NCBI GenBank assembly: GCA_026413225.1
Contig: CM048557.1
Coordinates: 23,352,871-23,416,870, forward strand
Direction of reading: 5' to 3'
Length of the DNA: 64,000 nucleotides
Source of the DNA: Otis tarda
Lineage: Eukaryota; Chordata; Aves; Otidiformes; Otididae
Both the position numbers and the translations under genes were made by a program. Of the stretch, positions 11,161 through 24,500 are shown piece after piece. A model generated the notes under the pieces. It was not told the DNA's origin and searched no databases. It saw only the letters and a program-made list of their open reading frames with translations. Within the stretch, counting starts at the first letter, position 1, and the number at the start of each line of letters is the position of its first letter.

Positions 11161-14100
11161 TAATGTCAAACTTGACAAAATGCTGAGAAATTTAAAAATC
11201 CCATGCTAGTTGGAGGATAAATTACATGACCTAATATTTTTGCTTTCTCTCTGTACTGGTAATTCTGTATTCAGTGATTTCACAATACCACGGGCTTTGA
11301 AATATATACTTTAAAGGCACATGAAGAATATTTTTATTCTACTGCAAGTCTTGCTGCAAGACATAGCCTAATGGCTATTTCTGGGTGCCAGTGATCCTGG
11401 CTTCTATTCTTATTCCATGACTGACTAGAGCAAGGTTATAAGCTCTTTGAACTTATTTAAGTCACTTCAACATTTCTAAGCCTCAGTTACTCTATCATTT
11501 TCAGTAAAAAAAAAAATGGAAATAAGAATATCCAACTTCGTAAATCACTTTGAGATCTATTTGGGTTTGAGCAGAAAAGAAAGGAAGCACATTCTGAAAT
11601 ATCCAGGCCCCAGTCCAACTTTTTTACATTTTCGGGCATTAGGTGCCATAAGAAGACTTCATTTTTGTGGGCATAGATAAGTGAAATAGATGAAACAGTT
11701 TTGATTCATCCTGTAATATATTTTTGATATTTTAAAAATACGCATGCTGTTGTTAAGGACTCACTTTTCTTATCACAAGCCAAGAATTAGTTCTGCTTTG
11801 TTTAGGCAGGGATCAGGTGACCTCAGGGAAACCATTTATCTGTCTCGATATGTCAACAGATCACACATGATAACAGTAACATTTTTACACTGTGTCTTAG
11901 ACAATACCCTTGGTTTAAAACTAATTTGGTTATTCCTGAATGCCACTGTACCATACAATACTGAAATACTTCATTTTTAATTTTAACTATATGCTCATAA
12001 AGGTTAATTCAACTGGTACAGCACTATTCAAGCTCCATTTACAAAGGTTCTGTAAGTACTTTGCACGATAATCTCAATAAACCAATAAACTACTTCATTT
12101 TTGTTAAAAAGAGAAAATGTATTCCAAGATTGCATACAGATCAGTAAGGATCATCAAGTTGAGATTTTTTTTCACAAGATTGAGGCCTTGTTCATGGTTT
12201 ATAAACAAAATGACAATTGCTACCTCTATTTAAACAAGGATCTTCACAATGTACTAGATGAACTTGTCTGATCCTGAGCTTCCCGAGTTATAGTGAAATT
12301 GGACTTTCCAACATATGTAAATTACTCCCTAATACACGGATGAAACCTGCTACAAGTGTACAAGGTTACCCAAGCTGCAAATTAAGCTTTCAGTCTATAT
12401 GACAGAGAAAAAAGTTAATGTGACCACACCACACATATATTGAAAGTAAGTTGTAATGTAGTTTTCTGTTGTTTACTCAGTCCAATTAATTTGGAATTCA
12501 AATTTGTATGATTTCTTGACAATGAATAAATGGAATGAACGGGTCAAATTTAGGCATTAGTAGATTCACAAATTGTGTTTTGTTTCTCTACATCATTTGT
12601 CTCTTTTTTATCAACGTATTAGTGATGCTTAAAAGAGAAGACAATGGAGAATCAGTTTTCTCTTTGCAGCTCCATTTTTATTTGTGAGGCTGAAGATGTC
12701 AACTTCTTACCAGCTTTTATGAATGCACTGAAAAGAAGGGGGAAAAAAGTCAATCCTATATACATATGGCCTGGTATTGATGCTAGGTTTTGAGTCTGAT
12801 AGGAATTTCTTTCTAATAAAATGTTTTTCCTGTGAGAAACTGGGAATTCACCACAGCTATGGCTTTTCATGTTTTATGTAAGTTTTAGCTATGATTTTTT
12901 TAAATCAAGATGCAATTTCTGGACCTACAGAAGCTACTCCAAGAGCAGTGAAAACTCTTATTTCTAATAGGATTGTCAATTATAATTAGAATGAGCACGC
13001 TATTCAATTGTATTCAAAGATCTTCCAAACTCTGATCAGAATTCACTGACAAGATTTGTGCCCTAACTCATAAATAAAACCTAACATCTTTCTGATTGCT
13101 ATGGTAGCTGCTTCTTAGAACTTCTTTGCCTTCTACATCTTAAAAATTGTTTTGAGTGTCCCCTAAAATCTATGCTGAATCTTGGAAATAGGTGGTTGAT
13201 ATAGATAGAGACTTCTAGAAAACACACCACTCTACAATGTTTTATAGCCTATTCATCACCTCATCATCCTGAGAAAGGTAATTTATGGTTTCTTATAACT
13301 GGTTACTAGCTGGATCTGACTTATAATTAAATCTTTCTCGAAACTGTATTTAAAAAGGTTTTTTCGAGACCATGAATTGGCTTGGAATAGAAGCCAATCA
13401 GATGATACAGAAATCTGAATAAACTTAAAACAAAATAAGTGATATGGAAGAAAAAGGATTTATATCTTCAGACATGAAACTAGACAATAGTATTTATAAG
13501 CCTATAAATTTTAAAGCTCTCAGACTAATTTAAAAGCAGTTTGGTGATACTGCCAGTTGAGAAGTGCATAAACAGAAGATTTCTTTGGTTATCAGAGTGT
13601 TTGCTTCTGAAAATTAGAACATAGTCATTTATCAGAGGGTGTCCCAAGGCTATAATCAGTTAAAGATATTCAGGAACTGAGGTAATTTAATATACTGGAT
13701 GTCAATCAAGCCGGGTAAAATATGAAGCAATGTGCTAATGTACATGTGAAATATGCATATGTAAGGTGACATGGTGAAGGAATAAGTGACAATGACTTCC
13801 TGATGCATTACAGTATTTTGAATAAAAACATGAATATGTGAATTCAAAGAATGTACCTGCAAGGTTTCAAAATGCAGATCTACATAGACTGAATAATAAG
13901 TTTCAATAGCAAATTACGATTATTCTATGATGGCAGATACCAAATAATATTGCCATTTAGGCACCAGTTGAAAGAAGTATGTAGAAGGAGGGCATGACAA
14001 TTCCATAGTGTCTTTCTGAATTTCATACTAACACCAGGAGAGACATTGATTTAAGAGCTTTGGTTTATGAAAATTCATCTTCTAAGAAAGGATTAAATGA

Positions 14101-14259
14101 AACTGAAAATAGGCAAGAGCCACAATAATACAATCATACTGGTATAGAGGCAACGAGAAAATAAGCTGACAGGTCAGTTCTCCACAAGGACAGGTCTTGC
14201 CAGCATCAGTTTTCTGTGGCCAAAAGCCCTATAATTTCTGTCAAAGAAAAAAAAAAAAA
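11161..14259. other. intergenic, no feature recognised
   Basis: About 3.1 kb of A+T-rich sequence with only short frames (11744-11980, and on the minus strand 12652-12870 and 13656-13862) without domains. Homopolymer runs occur near 11505 and at 14246-14259, the latter an A run abutting the next CR1. No RNA gene, LTR or CR1 was seen. Confidence 0.55.
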
Positions 14260-14573
14260 ATGGTTGGAGGTGACCTTAAACATCATCTAGTTTCAACCCC
14301 CCTTGCCATGGGCAGAGACACCTTCCACTAGACCAGGTTGCTCAAAGCCCCATCCAACCTGGCATTTCCAGGAAGGAGACATCCACAACTTCTCTGGGCA
14401 ACCTATTCCAGTGCCTCGCCACCCTCACAGTGAAGAATTTCTTCCTTATCTCTAATCTAAATCTACTCTCTTTCAGTTTGAAGCCATTGCCCCTTGTTCT
14501 TTCACTACATGCTCTTGTAAAAAGTCTGTCTCCAGCTTTCTTGTAGGCCTCTTTTAGATACTGTAAGGCTCAA
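14260..14573 (-). mobile_element. old CR1 LINE 3' fragment
   Basis: On the minus strand this carries the CR1 ORF2 C-terminal and 3' UTR blocks (antisense of CAGAGAAGTTGT, CCTGGAAATGCC and AACCTGGTCTAG). Many substitutions and small gaps relative to the young copies are visible, and no ATTCTATG tail is preserved. It ends upstream within the region that encodes the [10 protein letters not shown] and YLKGAY blocks. The divergence marks it as an older subfamily or an older insertion. Confidence 0.88.
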
Positions 14574-15112
14574 AGTTCCCTTTTCGCTGTATATGGTTTT
14601 CCAGACATCCTGATATAAATCTTGGGACCACTACCTGAAAATGGCACAATCACTTAAGAGATACTGAAAAATTAATATTGCTAAGTCTTGTGATATGCCT
14701 TGGGTCATAATTACAGCCGTGTAAGATAGTGTATTTTTTCTCCTGGAAAATCTGTTTTGTTGTATACAATTAACAGTTTGGTATGAGTCTTCTGGGTTGG
14801 ATTACTTGTATTTTGTTTCACTCAAAGTAAAAGTTGGTGTAGCTGCTGAAAGTTTTGATAGAGGACACTGAAGAGAACTGAGCTGAGGATTACTAAATAC
14901 ATAAAAATTCCCTAAAGTATGTCTTAAGGTAAAAATACTTGGAGGTTAGAAGGGTATTATTGGAAGGTATTATTAATACATACTTTCCTTTTTCTTGTTA
15001 TTTGATCAGCACCTGCTTACAGCTATGTATGACACACTGCAGGGGCAGACAGACTGACCCACTACAGTCATTCTAATATTCTTATCTGAGTCAGGACAGA
15101 AAAGACTGGAGA
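14574..15112. other. intergenic spacer between two minus-strand CR1 copies
   Basis: A+T-rich DNA without frames or repeats that I recognise. Confidence 0.55.
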
Positions 15113-15532
15113 TAGAATCATAGAATCGTAGAATCATAGAATGGTTAGAGTTGGAAGGGACCTTCAAAGGTCATCTAGTCCAACCCCCCTGCAAGAAGCA
15201 GGGACATCCCTGACTAGATCAGGTTGCTCAGAGCCTCATCCAGCCTGGCCTTGAACATTTCCAGGGATGGGGCATCCACCACCTCTCTGGGCAACCTGTT
15301 CCAGTGCTCTACAACTCTCATTGTAAAAAATTTTTTTCTAATATCTAATCTAAATATCTAATATCTAATCTAAACCTACCTCCTTCTAATTTAAACCCAT
15401 TACCCCATTACCATGTTGGCTGTCACCAACCACCTCCTTGCTCTCCATGTGCCTTAGCATGGTTTCCAGGAGAATCTGCTCCATGACCTTGCCAGGCACG
15501 GAGGTGAGGCTGACCGGCCTGTAGTTGCCCGG
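15113..15532 (-). mobile_element. CR1 LINE with about 1-kb internal deletion
   Basis: The right-hand part matches the RT segment around HGFTK, MESKEV, KVMEQ and NYRPVSL (antisense, 15411-15532). The left-hand part is the 3' UTR with a 3' tail (15113-15140) and the end of ORF2. Between them, near 15406-15411, the copy jumps from the GNGFK region straight to the RT region and skips roughly 990 bp present in the 5636-7080 copy. A short CCATTACC repeat sits at the join. Within the ORF2 end, a 20-bp segment (unit rich in TCTAATA) at about 15337-15376 is duplicated in tandem. Sequence outside these changes is close to the young subfamily. Confidence 0.93.
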
Positions 15533-18500
15533 CCGGTACCTGCTACCTGCTACCCACTATTTTGGTTCTAGTGAACAGAATTTAAACAAGCATGTATTTT
15601 ACAGCCATCTGTGAATTGATGACAGATAATGAAGGAGAAAACAAAAAACAAGCAACCAGACTTTTAGATTACTATGCTTATGGCTCGTACCAATTTACCT
15701 GATGGTCAGCTAGAAGTGCAATCAATTTGTCTGTTCATATTTACCATCATATTTAAATAGAAATATCCCATCAGAACCTGTTAGGGAATAATTTATGAGT
15801 AGCAGCTTTATCAAACTTTCAGAGAAACACAATTAGGAAAGATGTGATGAAGGAGAAAGTTCTCCTTAACCATAAGCATGGCTGTTTCAAAACTAATGCT
15901 GAAAAGCATAGTATCATTTTACATTTACATTTTCATTTTCTATGTCTAAATATTTCACTTTTGGAAAGTTATATACACTTATAATTTCTATCAAATATCT
16001 GCAGTTTTCAATGTTATGCAGAAGAAAATATGGGACATGAAGGGATAAAAATTTAGGACATAACGATGACCTGAATCAGAACATCAGAATTCAGGACAAA
16101 TTGATCACTGCGAGACAAGAAGGAATACTTTTCCCTATACGTGGCAAGCAAAATCAACTAAGTATACAGTAAGAAGTTAAGAAACAAGAGTTGATCAACA
16201 TGGAAGTAAGACATTGTACCTGATAAACAAATAATAACCTCTATCTAGTAAAAGAAACATAAGGCTTTACAGCCTTATGTATCTGTGTAAAGTAACATGC
16301 AACTTTCCCTCTGGAATTTACTTTCTGAAACATTTCACTTGGTTATTTTTAGCAGAGAAAGAAGAATACATCCTTATGCAAAATGCTCTAGTAAAACTAA
16401 ACAATCTCTTAGTAAAATATTAATTATTCATCCATCAAGAACATATCCAAATTAAGCATTTTACATAGTTTTTCCATGTATCCTCCCCAGGCCTGGATGC
16501 ACAAAGAAATTATAAGTCACAAACTTTTGCTAAGTAAGTAATACATACTGCATGGTTCAGACTCTCTTTACTCTCACCTTCTTGCTCCCTTTTTGTCCCA
16601 ATACAAGAAAATGGTTACAAAGAATTAATGGAAAGAAAGTAGATTTTTTTTTTGACTGCAGTAAATTGCATACATTCTTAACACTCAGATTACAATTTTT
16701 GAACTCAAATTACCTAAAACTGTTTAGTTTTCAGTTAATAAAAAATAAACAAAATCAACTCTTCAGTTAAAATTGGAGAGACACATTAATAGAGCAAAAC
16801 GCATACAATTCCAATACATCTCTAGTATATTTTATAACACACATTAGTTTTATTACTATATACAAGTTCTTCCACCAAGACCAACATTGTACTGAACAAG
16901 ATAGGCTTCACTTATCACAGTCCCTGTGTCTGATACTATTCAGATGAGAAAGGCAAAGATTAGAAGGAAAAAAAACATTCTTGATTGTGGTTTATTCACA
17001 GGTAAGAAACCAAAGATTGCTCACTAAATGGAACTAAATTCCAAGATACAAACTTTCTATAGCTGAGATCTGAACTGAAGGCTGAACTCCTGATTTAGGC
17101 CAGTTACCTAAAAATAAGCCCTCTCAACTCCCTACCTGTAGTAGCTGAAATTTGAGTTGCCATTCAGTTAACCTTTTTACAACTATCTCCTCAGTCACCT
17201 GAGTAGCTGCTCCCCATCTGTCACAGTTGAACTGTGCAAACTGTCTTTCTGGGAAATAGTACAATTTTTTTTTTCTCAGTACTCCTATACTGAACCCCTA
17301 TATTTGCCCACAAGGACATTTGTGCATGAATAAACAGTTTTTATTCTATATTATCATTAGTTGTATTTGCATCAAATAATCCCATTTGTTCATTTACAGA
17401 ACAGAAGCAATATCATGCACTCTAAGTGACCTAAACAATAACAGAAATCACATTGTTCATTACAAGGTTAATACTAAGATTATTACTTTTAATAATTACT
17501 AATTACAGCATGTAAAAATAATGACACTGTATTCTATTTATTGATAGATTCCAAAGACAGTAGAGGGCTGTAACTGTCAAATTATTCATTGCAACTAGTT
17601 CATTGAGTTCCATCAGTAACAGATGTCTGGTGGGTGCTTCCTATCTCACAGCAGAATGTTGTTTCAGTTGCAATGTAAGTGTCACCAACAAATAATATAG
17701 ATTTGCTTCAGAATTTTCTCTCGTTATGTCTGTAAGAGATTACATTTTTATAGCATACTGTAAAACACAGACATAGAATATAAACTTGTTTATATTATCT
17801 GAAGGAAATGTATTAATATTCCTCAACAATCTCTTAGTTAAAATTCTGATTTTGCCTTAAGCCTACATGGACACCTGTTGTTTTCTGAGAAACAAAGACA
17901 TTAATACAAGTGAGGCTCTGAAAAATTATTCCTTCCAAAAGAAGTAAGGAGACAATTGTTAGAAAGTTTCATGACTACTATTGCTCTTGCGTTGTCATGA
18001 ATGACTATAACATAATTGAGCATAACTTGCAGCATTGTTTTTCACTCGTAAAGGCTAAAAAGGGTTTGGCCTGGATGGCATCTGAATAGGAGATTTCCCA
18101 ATAATATATAATTGCTCTTTGAGGCAGTAACAGTAATCCAGTAGTAGAGAATAGTCTGAGTCTATATTGATTATGCATTTGTGAAACAGGAAATACAGGA
18201 AAAAAAAGGTTCAAAGACTAACAGATACTCATTCAAAAACTACTGAGCTTCATTTTAAATGCTGGAATCTTGATTTCCATTTTTTCAGCCAAACTGTAGT
18301 TTGTGTGATAATGTTCAACTTGCTGAACAAATTGCAACTGAATTTTCTAAATTGATGGCAACAATAAATTTCTTCCTAACCAGTTATTTTATTCTACTTT
18401 GTACCAAGACAATTTTATCCCTCCTATTATTTCCATTATCTTTGAAGTTACCCATCTGTGGCAGTAGAACTTTGTCCTCTATCTATTGAAGTAGATGACT

Positions 18501-18835
18501 GCAGAATCAGGACAATAGTTTACAAAACTTCCAGGATCTTAAGGGTTAAAAGGTGCTTATATAAATGGAAGTCATTATTATTTACTCATGGTGAGCTGAG
18601 GTGTATGACAGAGTTGTGGGGAAGCTTCTGCACGTATCCCTTTTGCAAGATGTCTTAGTTGAAACTCAGCAGGTTCAGGTAGTTATCACAGAGCCATGGA
18701 TTAACAAAAGAGTTGGAACATACCTGAGAATCTCGTTAAACTTCACTTGCAGGAAGTGTCTTACAAAGTCTTTCTCAGAGATCAAAACAGGAAAAATACT
18801 TAGAAATACACAGCGTGAGCAAAGACTGATGGCCT
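15533..18835. other. intergenic, no feature recognised
   Basis: About 3.3 kb of A+T-rich DNA. A CTGCTAC repeat of two to three units sits at 15540-15555, right at the CR1 edge. Short frames (16552-16770, 18301-18489 and, on the minus strand, 18005-18214) have no domain. Nothing else was recognised. Confidence 0.5.
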
Positions 18836-19105
18836 CTAGGAAAGGAAAGGCAGGCTTCACCACCTGGTTAGGTTTCTTTGAAGAGAAGAGTACCATAGGA
18901 GACAAAAATGGGATTCAATGGGCATCACATGTTCAGATTTCCAGAAAGGATTTGACACAAGTCCAACTCAAGTGTTGCTCTTTTTTACTGCAAAGTGGCT
19001 CAAAAGCACATGGGCTAGCTGCCTGTTAGTGGTGTCTTACTGTTCAAAGTGCAGTGGAGAATGGAGGAGGAATAAGCTGGGCTCTGGGGGCATCTGGGCA
19101 TACTA
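18836..19105 (+). mobile_element. possible ancient LINE reverse-transcriptase relic
   Basis: In one frame (from about 18840) the translation reads KGKAGFTTWLGFFEE, and in another (18918-19106) SDFQKGFDT followed by W-L. The order and spacing resemble the CR1/L2-type RT stretch GFTKGRS-NLV-FY, VDKG and LDF-KAFDT. A frameshift would be needed to join them. There is no similarity at the DNA level to the young CR1 copies that I can align by eye. I read it as a decayed, much older LINE fragment. A chance match is possible. Confidence 0.35.
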
Positions 19106-21203
19106 ACTGCTGTGACATGTCATTCATTGATGTTTCACATAGTAACATCAACTGTATTTAACCCTTTCTCTGCTGATTTAATTGTGCAATGGACAAATTT
19201 CCTTCTAGAGCACTGATTTTCTTCTGAAATTCATGTTTTGATCTGCAGGGGTTTTTTGTCTTACTTATGTTAGAAGTAATTTCAGCCATTGCCTTTAAGA
19301 TCTGCTATAAATGGTGGTTTTACTCTTACTGAATTTATACACAAAATGTGATGCTTCACAGCAACATTTAAGAGTTTGTGTACATCAGCACATTACAGAG
19401 AATAAGCAGTTACTGTTGAAGTGGGGCCCCATCCAAAATACAATGAAATCAATGGAAAGACTCCTATTGATTTTAACAGGTCATAAGAGTGACATATGGC
19501 CTTCAAGTTCTCTTGCAGCAGGAATAAAATCAGTTTTATATATTAATTTCTCTATCTCTTCAAACGTCCTAAATTTTTGTATATATTTGTTCAATTAACT
19601 CCCAAGTTCAATAAGGTAACAGACCAGATGTGTTCATGACTCTCCTTGTGAAGGAATGCTTGCATCAATGATTCAACTTGCTTCTCCTCCCACACGGCTT
19701 CAAAGAGGAATGAGCAACACAGAAAATAGTCCACATATGTTAGTGATCCAGAGCCTAGTGCCTCTGTGTTTGCCAGTTTACTGAATATTAACTACTAGAG
19801 CATGATAGGAAGTGATCCATTATGGATTAAATAAAAGAAATGTTATGTCATGTTGTGAACACCCCTTCAGGATACCTTTACAGTCCTGAATATCAGAGTC
19901 TGCTTGTGGAAAAGGCTTTGAACAAGCTGATCTTTCAAGATCCTTTCCATCACACATTTTTATAAGCCATTAGTAGGTCTATGAACCTAATTCTGTTAGC
20001 TTATTTGGATTTTCCTTTCTCCAAAGAGCTACTGTTAATTCCATTGACACAAATTCTACCAAATGCATTCATTTAGTCTGTGAAAAATTGAGGTTCTACT
20101 GATCTCAATATATATTGCATAGATTATACGGATTTGAGCCTTATCTCTAGAAGTAAAATTCTTTCTGACAAGGTAGTTCCTTCTCATCTTCTGTAAATGT
20201 AGTGTTTAACTACAGCCATTGTTATGAGATAATCAAATTAATGACTTCATAAAACCTTCTGTAAAGGATAATCCAAAAGAAAAAAATCTTACTTCAAAAC
20301 CAAAAAGGATTAAAATCTTTGTTGAGGGCCTAACAGGTTTCTCAGAATGTGGAAATCAACAGTAATTTATATCAGTCAGATGATACCAGTCATATCTGAC
20401 AGATAGCATAAAAAGCCCTATGAGCAACTTAGATGAAATATGTTTATTCTTTATCTACCCTCCTTTTCAGCAGTCACAGTTATTTTATTGCATTATACAT
20501 TCTTATCTAATTGCTCCTCAGAAATTTAAGTCATCATGAAAAATATGTACACCTTTTAGAATTCATGTTCCAAGACACTGAAATAGATCTAAGGACTTTT
20601 GTGCCTTTTACTTTACTGCTTAAAAAAAGAAAATAGTTACGTGAATAAATACTGAAGAAAATTTGCATTATTTTGAAGGGTACAGTACCTTCAGAGATAC
20701 CAGATTCTCTCCACTGTGGTCCACAATTGCAGGCACAGTAGTACATCTTGATTTTAAGGATAAAAGCAGTATTTTTTTAAAGCTGACATTCTTGCTTATG
20801 TGACCAAAGTTAACACATACGTAATCAGTTTGCTCTACAAGATCTATTCCTTTTATTAGATTTTTGTGCGGTAACCAATAAAGTAGGAGCAAGTAATGAC
20901 TGTGATTGCAAACACTGGAGATTAAAAAAAAATTTGTAATATTGACATAATTCTCATATACTTATGAAAGGTTTGCATGGGAAAGGAGAAGGGAAAAAAG
21001 CCTCTTGATGCCTTTGCACATTGTGAACGCCATGCCTTTGAGCAGTCTCTAACAGATCCTGACTCAGAGCATGAATTAGTGGAGGTAGTTTTATCAGCTG
21101 ATGGTCTGGACCTGAATACTTTTTTTTTTTTTTTAAATGACCAATGAAATGAATGGCACTGAAATAACTGTGTTACTTAAGGTTACTATTTTTCTAAGCT
21201 ATC
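19106..21203. other. intergenic; one candidate old palindromic repeat
   Basis: A+T-rich DNA with spurious short frames. The stretch around 19422-19485 has an inverted repeat and is listed separately. A 15-base T run lies at 21120-21134, just upstream of the next CR1. Confidence 0.5.
19422..19485. repeat. short inverted-repeat motif, possible old interspersed repeat
   Basis: AAATCAAT at 19446-19453 and ATTGATTT at 19466-19473 form an 8-bp stem around a 12-base loop, after a GGGGCCCCATCC block. I recall stretches of this form from old interspersed repeats of birds and other reptiles, but I cannot assign a family. A related AAAATCAATGG block occurs near 45045. Confidence 0.35.
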
Positions 21204-21563
21204 CCTTGAGGCTGAGAGGACAACTTATTACTGTCTACAACTACTTGAAAGGAGGTTGTAGTGAGGTGGATGTTGGTCTCTTCTCCCAAGTAACTACTGA
21301 TAGGACAAGAGGAAATGGCCTCAAGTTGCATCAGGGGAGGTCAGATTGCATATTAAGAAAAATTTATTTACTGAAAGATTGGTCAAGCATTGGAACAGGA
21401 TGCCCAGGGAAGTGGTGGAGTCATCATCCCTGGACACATTCAAAAAATATGCAGACGTGGTACTTTGGGACATGGTTTAGTGGGTATGGTTGTGTTGCAT
21501 TGACAGTTGGACTTCATGATCTTGGAGGTCTTTTCTAACCTTAATGATTCTATTCCGTTCTAT
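21204..21563 (+). mobile_element. older CR1 LINE subfamily, 3' end
   Basis: A 5'-truncated CR1 enters in the region encoding LRGQLITVYNYLKGG. It continues through [10 protein letters not shown], the QGR block, the HW-R-PRE-like block and a 3' UTR containing a GGGACATGGTTTAGTGG block, to a short degenerate ATTCTATT tail near 21563. That 3' UTR differs from the young copies (no GATCTGGTTGG-type block), so it belongs to another CR1 subfamily. A 133-codon frame (21137-21538) runs through it but is joined to flanking sequence and is not a functional ORF. Confidence 0.92.
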
Positions 21564-24500
21564 TAAACAACATTTCTTTGAGATTTATTGTAGTAAAGCA
21601 CCTGCATAATTATGAAAATCTATTAATTAAAACATATTAAATATGCAATGTACAACTGTGCATTGTTATTTGTATCTGGAATTCTGAACAAATGATTTAA
21701 CATAAATTTTATGATTTAACATAAAATCATAAATGATTTAACTACTATAAGTAGTTCAGAATCGATTTTTCAAAGGCATCTGAAAAATGTAAGCAGGTTT
21801 TTAAAAGTGCTTACAGATTGTGTCTTCGCTAGTCACTAATATCACTAAAATCCACACAAGAAAGTGAGAAAATATTTGAGTAGGTGGCTTATTCTTAGTT
21901 TCTTTTTAGCACAGCTGAGCTACTTTCAGTACCCGTAATAACTAGATCAAGTGAGACTGTACTGAATGATAAGAAAACATTTCCTTATATAATTAAAGGT
22001 CCTTTTTCAAAATTTGATTTAGATTTAAAATTTCCTAAATGTTCTCAGAAATATAGTCCCTCAAATCTGAAATACAGTGGGATTTTTTTTAAAAAAAGGA
22101 AATACTTACCTGGTTTTAGAGATTTTCATAGAAAACTACAGTGAAAGTGTACAGATTTTTTTAAAAAAATTAATTACTATAGCAATCAGAAGTAATACTA
22201 AAGTGCAATATATCTCACTAGAATTACTCTTAGTGACTTGACATCTGCTGGACAAATATGTGTGGATAATTATAGTCCTTTCGTGTAACTGCGTATTGCA
22301 GGTTTATTTTTTTTTCCGAATGTTATATAAATGAGAATATGTAAGTTCAGTGGATTTATCATATCTGAGCTTAAAATAGGTAAAGTTAATTTGTGACTGA
22401 ACAAGATTTTGCAAAAATCTGCATACTGAGGTGGTTACCCTCCTCCTGATGAACTAAATGATTGTTTTTCCTTATGAATATACATATGCTATTATTGAGT
22501 TTCCTTAAAAAGCTCTAGTTAGCTATACAAATCTAGCTTTCCTCCTTCAGTCTCCAGATGCTGAACACTTTTAAAGAAAAGAATACAAATCTTGCTGGGT
22601 ATGTGGGGTATTTCCATTTTTTCACAACGGAAAATATTTCTAGGACTACTGCTTCAATGATATTTGTAATGTTTATTTTTGTGAGTTTACTTGGTGAGAT
22701 AATTAAACCTCAGAAACCAATTTAAATTCACAAGGTGACTGTGTATTAGAAACACAATTACTACAAATGTTAAGACAAAAGAAAAAGATTAAATAGGTAT
22801 TTTAAAGTATCTACAATTTGGCAGAACATTCTTTGTTAAATCCAAACTTCTGTCATTACAGGATTTACTTTTAAAAAAATAGTATTTTTAAATTCTCTTA
22901 ACATCTCATGAGCATTAAATTTTATCAGCTACAAATATATTGTAGGTTTTAAAGGAGTGAAATAGAAAAAAAATGGCAAATATTAATATTGACAAGATAT
23001 AAAATATAGTAATGATTATGATCTCAGACTTGTATCCACTTCAGCTGTCACGATTCCAGTTTGAAATTCTTCTTACATTCTATTATCTGTGGTTTGAACT
23101 ATTTCATCTAGTACACACATGATCTCTTCTACTAGTTACACAAAAACATGAAAGACAAAGCCACAAATCTCATTTTCCTTCTTCTCTACTGACGGTAATG
23201 GTGTAACAGCAGAGCTGTACATGTGAGGAAGCAACTGCTTCATACTATGATATACTGCAGTGCTTTTCTTACTTGGCTTGGTAGTGCTTTTCCTACTTGA
23301 TATTGCGTGCTTCTCTCTTAGCAGCTTTTTCAGCAAGTCTCACACTGTTCTGCTCCTCATTTTGTATCAAGCTGTGCCATATATGAAATGTATTTCATTA
23401 ACTTAGGACAGCACCATAATTTTCGCTCCTATTTTAAGTCCAATATCATAACTGACAGTAGCTTCATATCACTCCAAGACTTGGAGATGTTTGTTACCTC
23501 TCTTTAGAGGTTCCTATTTAACAGGTAATTATCTGTACCTCACCCAAATAGAAACACTTCAGAATTCAACAATTGCAATTGCTCAAAGTAGTCCTGGTTT
23601 ACATCTTACTATTAAGGAAATAACATTCAGAAGTCACATCAATGAACAGCAATCAGATACCTTTAAAGTAATGCTAGAGCAGAGAATTACAAACAATGAA
23701 ATGGTGAGGCCTAGATCCTCAAAGATATTTAGATAAATAATTGCTATTGATATCTATCACTCACTAATTCTTAAATCTTTAGCACAGTTTATCCTCTGTG
23801 TTTATTAATTACCTAACTGTAAAATAAAAAGAGTGAATGAAATGTTTGTAAATCATAGGAAGATAAGATATCACATAAATATAAGATATAAGATATGAGA
23901 TTGAGGAGCCCCCCTTGTTTACCCTAAAGACAGCATACTGGAGGGCCTCTCCCTAATTAAACTCCCTGAAGTCTGAAATGCTCCAGCTAGGTCATCTGTG
24001 ACCTTTTACATTTTTAACATGAGTTGTTGAACTGTAAAAGTAATCAGTAAATACATATAGTGCCTTATATTTGATGTGCCAAACACTGCAGTTTTGTCTG
24101 CAGATTTTTGCATATCGAGACAAGTTTTTACCTCAAGACAAGGCCACTAACCTAGTCAGTATGTACTACAACATGAGACCATTTTGATCCAAGGACATGA
24201 TTGAACTCTGTCATTTGCCTTCTTTTCTGAAAATCCGAATCTAAGGAAAAAAATACACAAAGGTAATATCTGGAGCAGAAGGGCCTTGCTATTAGAAGGT
24301 GGCCATCAATATTTTTTTTTCTCCTGTGGTGATGTTTGGTAGTCCAAAGCTTCTATAGCCAAAATCTAGTCATTACAGAAGATAAACTTGAGACAGCAAT
24401 CCATCTCTTCTTAAAGTAAATGCATATGTTTGCTCAGAAAAGTTATTTCCTAAGTTACATCAGTTATGTTGACCAGATTCCCGTTGAATGTATTAGGAAC

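Noticed and set aside
18601..19029. 142-codon plus-strand frame as a host gene
   Set aside because: Only its second half resembles anything, a decayed LINE RT in more than one register. The first half has no similarity I recognise, so it is not called as a gene.
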